Source: Xylaria sp. FL1777 (Eukaryota > Ascomycota > Sordariomycetes > Xylariales > Xylariaceae). From it: 64,000 nt of DNA. A program made the translations under genes and the position numbers. The DNA lies in assembly GCA_022578965.1 (NCBI GenBank), contig MU400724.1, positions 1 to 64,000 on the forward strand, read 5' to 3'. Shown one piece after another: positions 59,828 to 64,000 of this stretch. Every line of letters starts with the position of its first letter. The first letter of the stretch is position 1. Below the pieces are notes generated by a model that had not been told where the DNA came from, did no database searches, and saw only the letters and a program-made list of their open reading frames with translations.

Positions 59828-62800
59828 ATGGCCACTATAAATGAAATCACTGACGGAGCTGCAAATGGTGTCAAACCAGACTATGGCCGCCGCCTGCTTC
59901 CTCATATAGTCGACGGCATTGCCCGTAGAGAACCCGAGCGCGAGTGCTTTTCTATCCCTCGAAGCTCTAATCCCAAGGATGGTTGGAAGACGGTCACGTT
60001 TAAGCAGTACGCCAATGCCATCAATCACGTAGCTCAAAAGATCATTGCGAACTGTGGCCGCCCGTCCATCAACGCGTTCCCCACTATAGCATATATCGGG
60101 CCAAACGACGCTCGCTATGTTGTACTAATGCTAGCTGCTGTCAAGGCGGGATACCAGGTGAAACTGGCCGCAATATTCCGTTAGGAGCTGAACTCTGACT
60201 TGTATAATTAGGCTCTCTTTATTTCACCTCGTAATTCCCAGGAAGCGCAGCTGAGTCTTTTCGACAAGACAGACTGTCACATTCTCGTCTTTCCAAAATC
60301 CCACCGCGCAATGGTGCAGCCTTGGTTGCAGGAGAGAGACATGCAAGCCGTTGAGACCGGCCCGATCGAGAATTGGTTCCCAGAGAAGGAGGTAGATCCG
60401 ATCACTTACTCCAAGACCTTCGAAGAAGCGAAATGGGATCCACTCTGCGTTCTCCATACCAGTGGCTCGACTGGTATTCCCAAGCCTATAGTCATCCGTC
60501 AAGGCATGATGGCGATCAGCGACAGGTATCACACCTACAACAAGCCGGATTGGAAAGGGCGCAAGATCTTCATTCGGGGATTCAGCGAGAATTCGAGAAG
60601 AAACTTCATACCAAGTGTGTTAATTCCTTGCTTGAAAACTTGTGACTTGGGCTCTTGTTGACCAATTTACCTAGTGCCAATTTTTCACGCCGGTGGACTA
60701 TTCTGCTTCATATCTAGTGCCTTGTATTTTGAAACCCCGGCGGCATTTAGCATAGATCGTCCTCTGTCGGCTGAGTCTGTAGTCGAATGCCTCGAGCACC
60801 TCGATGTCCAAGCGACAGTCCTTCCGTAAGGACTCGCTCCATTAGCTTTAGAGCTGTATTTCCTTCCTGCCTTTTAATAAGTGTCACTAATTCTGTGTGT
60901 TCTTGTAGGCCGGCCATCCTCGAGGACATGAGCCAAGCTGATCGTTATATTGAACCCCTGAAGAAATTAAACATGGTTCTCTTCGGCGGCGGTCAGTTTA
61001 CTGTAACATTCAAGGCACACGATAAGCTAGATACTGATGTATCATTAGGGAACCTAGCTAGAGAGGCTGGAAATCGATTAGTCGAGAGCGGAGTTAAGCT
61101 CACCAATGCAATCTCTGCAACAGAGTAAGCATAAAAAACATTTCGTTGTCTTTGCCATTAGTTGAATAAGAGCTAATCAGATACCTCAGATTTTTTCCTT
61201 TCCCGGTCTATCTGCAACCTGATCCCAGGTTGTGGCAATATTGTAAGTTAGAATAATAGAGATGTCTGCTGTGCTGGCTAGGCCGCCCGTTGCTTGTCCC
61301 TTATCATTGTGCCTGGCAAAATTCTCTCTAATATTTGTTTAAGTCATCATAAACTCCGAAGACTTTGGGGCGGATTGGCGGAAAGTTGAAGGAGAGAGTG
61401 ATGTTTATCGGCTGGTCTGCGTACGTAAGGATAGAGATCCGGGCCTCCAGGGCTTCTTTTACACGTTTCCGGAGGATAATGAATACGACACGAAGGACCT
61501 GTACAAGCCGCATCCTACTTTGGCCGATCATTGGATCTACTACGGACGCTCAGACAGTGAGTTATCTGTTCCTACATACCCTCAAGATTGTGTTAGTTTC
61601 GTGTTGGATTTCAACCCGGCTTCAAAAGTCCGGGGGGGGGGGCAGAGGGGGTTTGTGTTGGAAAAGAAAAGAAAGGGGTCCGCCTAGTCCTCTGCTCCAT
61701 CAGTATCATATCGTTTAGTTTTGGCAAAAGTATGATTGCTAATGCTTTGTAATATAGATATCATTGTCTTTTCCAACGGAGAGAAGTTGAACCCGGTAAC
61801 AATAGAGGAAATAGTTTCCGACCATCCTGAGCTGAATGGCGCTCTCGTTGCTGGAACAGGACATTTCCAACCCTGTTTGTTGTTAGAGCCTGTTACACAG
61901 CCTAAGACTGAGAGTGATGCCAAGGAGCTTCTGGACAGAGTGTGGCCTTTGATAGTTACTGCAAACAAGGAGACAGTGGCCCATGGCCAGATTGGTCGGG
62001 AGTTCATGAGGCTATCCTCTCCCCAGAAACCTTTCTTGCGCGCAGGGAAGGGTACAATCCAAAAGACAGCCACGCTTAAGTTGTATAAAGACGAGATCGA
62101 CGAGCTGTACGAAAAGGCCGGCCAGGTGTCGGATGTGGACGCGCCAGAATTAGACCTAAGCTCTGAACAGACTTTGATCAAGTCGATTCAGAATCTGTTC
62201 CACGCCAGACTTGGCGGCGGACAAATACTTGAGCCAAACACCGATTTCTTTTCGTCTGGTGTAAGCTCCCTTCAGTAAACTCCTCACGAGGCGTCTCGTG
62301 ATGAGCCAGCTTAGCTAACTTCGTGGATAGATCGATAGTATGCAAGTAATTAGCGCTTCTCGCCTCCTTCGCGCTGGATTGGAGTCTGCGGGGCACAGCC
62401 TTGACGCTGAAACTATTGCAACGCGAGTCATTTATGGTAATCCCACACCTGAGCGATTGGCTAAGTACATACTTTCCCATGTCCGGCAGGGCAACGTGTC
62501 TACAATTTTAGACGAGGAAGAGCACGAAGTAGAATCTATGAATGCGTTATGGCAAAAATACACAAAAGACCTACCTAAGGCGAAGCCAGGCCGCCCAGAT
62601 CCCTTGTATGATGGGCAAGTTGTCGTCCTGACGGGCTCTACAGGTATGCTGGGATCATATATTCTAGATCAGATGATCAAGAATCCTGCCGTGAAGAGAA
62701 TTATTTGCCTCAACCGCGCAGAAGACGGAGGCAAAGAGCGGCAGGCGTCGGCGATGAGGGACCGCGGACTGACTACAGATGACTCGAAATGCACGTTCCT

Positions 62801-63722
62801 GCACGCTGATATGTCTCGATTTGACTTTGGACTCTCGCGAGATACTTTTAACGGATTACTGAAATCTACGGATCGCTTCATCCATAACGCCTGGCCGGTC
62901 AACTTCAACATACCTGTCCAGTCCTTCGAGCCGCATATTCGGAGCCTCCGTAATATTGGCGACTTCGCATCCCAGACCTCGCGGCGCATCGCTGTGATTT
63001 TCATCTCGTCGATTGGCACGGGAGACCGCTGGGATACGAATGCCGGCCCATTTCCGGAAAGGCGCCTCGAAGACCTCACACTCCCTTCCGGCGGTTACGG
63101 GCGAAGCAAGCAAGTCGCCAGTCTTATTCTCGAGGACTTGGCTCGATCTGGGGACTTCCCGGCAGCCATCATCCGAGTCGGCCAGATCGCGGGACCGGAA
63201 ACTGAGGCAGGGTTCTGGAATAAGCAAGAATGGCTGCCTTCCATCATCGCAAGCAGTCTATATCTCGGTGCCTTGCCTGCAAATCTTGGCACTTTTGAGC
63301 GCGTGGACTGGACGCCGGTTGAGAGCATCGCGGGCCTCGTCCTCGACGTAGCCGGCGTGTCGCAGGAAATCCCCACCGACGACATAAGCGGCTACTACCA
63401 TGGCGTCAATCCATCCTCGACGACGTGGAGCGAGCTGGCACCAGCGGTGCAGGACTTCTACGGCAAAGAGCGGATTCCGGTGCTTGTGAGCTTCAGCGAG
63501 TGGGTCGACAGACTCGATAAGAGCCAGACGGGGGATATCCAAGTGCTCGACAAGAACCCTGGCGTTAAGCTGCTTGATTCGTATCGGGGGATGGCTGCAG
63601 AGGGCCAGCGTCCCGTCGTGTTCGATATGACGCACACGACGCAACGAAGCCCTTCGATGCGCGATGCAAGCCCCGTGACGAAGGAGCTGATGACACACTG
63701 GTGCCAGCAATGGGGGTTTTGA
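59828..63722 (+). CDS. NRPS-like adenylation-thiolation-reductase enzyme (adenylate-forming reductase)
   Basis: Activates a carboxylic acid as an adenylate, loads it on its carrier domain and releases it as an aldehyde or alcohol by NAD(P)H reduction. Nine exons (59828-60157, 60212-60614, 60675-60825, 60909-60991, 61049-61124, 61190-61242, 61344-61556, 61758-62260, 62331-63722) give 1067 residues, all in phase. The A domain has VLHTSGSTGIPKPI, MPIFHAGGLFCF, FGGGNLAREAG, NAISATEFFP and YYGRSDNIIVFSNGEK. The carrier serine is in FFSSGIDSMQVISASRLL (about S607). This motif appears only with the intron 62261-62330; reading through 62261 gives a false SLQ end. The reductase has VVLTGSTGMLGSYI (about 701-715) and the catalytic pair in GGYGRSKQV. 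No condensation domain. The substrate cannot be read, but aryl or amino acids are usual for this class. Confidence 0.94.
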
Positions 63723-64000
63723 AAGCGGATACGCATTGACGTTAATAACCGTCTCATGTAGACGTGTTCCTATCTCGCTCTTATTTGTAAAGGATGAAGC
63801 TACCGAAGCTAGTAGGTGTATTTAACGTTTTTTTGTTAATGTCTAAGCTCTGCCTGACTTTAGTGCCTAGATATTATTTCTTTACTTGACGTGTATGTGA
63901 TACTAGTCTATAGCTTGTTTAGTCAAGTTAGAGGTGTGTGTGATCGAGACAGATGAAGCTCGGCTATCTAAAAGTCCTCACGCCTTGGCGCAATAAGCTG
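63723..64000. other. 3' flank of the NRPS-like gene
   Basis: AT-rich 3' flank. No further gene begins within the window. Confidence 0.5.

Noticed and set aside
1..64000. CRISPR arrays, bacterial operons, insertion sequences or attachment sites
   Set aside because: The sequence is eukaryotic. No regularly spaced direct repeats or intact transposase frames were seen.

Overview
The window comes from a filamentous ascomycete, most likely a Sordariomycete (Xylariales-like, by inference). It has short GT-AG introns with CTRAC-type branch points, Zn2Cys6, HET, PTH11-like and highly reducing polyketide synthase families, and intergenic DNA full of TAGG/GGTACC tetranucleotide tracts typical of that group. 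Almost every gene is split, so I rebuilt gene models from open frames, splice sites, reading phase and family motifs. All rebuilt models close in phase.

Layout. 0.7-4.2 kb: pyruvate dehydrogenase E2 and, convergent to it, a microbial-type poly(ADP-ribose) glycohydrolase. 5.4-12.3 kb: a Zn2Cys6 regulator, a 2-oxoglutarate/Fe(II) oxygenase and a secreted ferritin-like Rds1/LsdA protein. 13.5-22.3 kb: a complete 15-exon highly reducing PKS (KS-AT-DH-cMT-ER-KR-ACP). 26-31 kb: a rhodopsin-like seven-helix membrane protein and a cytochrome P450. 31.9-41.5 kb: cytosolic phenylalanyl-tRNA synthetase alpha, a class V PLP enzyme and a GH3 beta-glucosidase. 41.5-53 kb: an orphan exon-like frame, a Whi5-like cell-cycle repressor and a large unrecognised Ser/Pro-rich membrane-anchored protein. 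53-64 kb: a HET-domain protein, a short-chain dehydrogenase, an AT-rich island and a nine-exon NRPS-like adenylation-thiolation-reductase enzyme.

How they may work together. The regulator, 2OG oxygenase, PKS, membrane protein and P450 between about 5 and 31 kb have the composition of a polyketide biosynthetic cluster. The PKS has no release domain in cis. The NRPS-like enzyme at the right end is a second specialised-metabolism locus. Housekeeping genes flank and interrupt these loci, so cluster borders are inference.

The most unusual signal is a family of homologous introns. Six introns of 127-162 nt in three genes (the glycohydrolase, the class V PLP enzyme and four of six introns in the GH3 gene) share a 5' block around CTRGAGTC, internal blocks and a 3' block around CTRACTCCAG. 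Two more introns look like diverged members. They resemble introner-like elements, i.e. introns that spread as mobile units.
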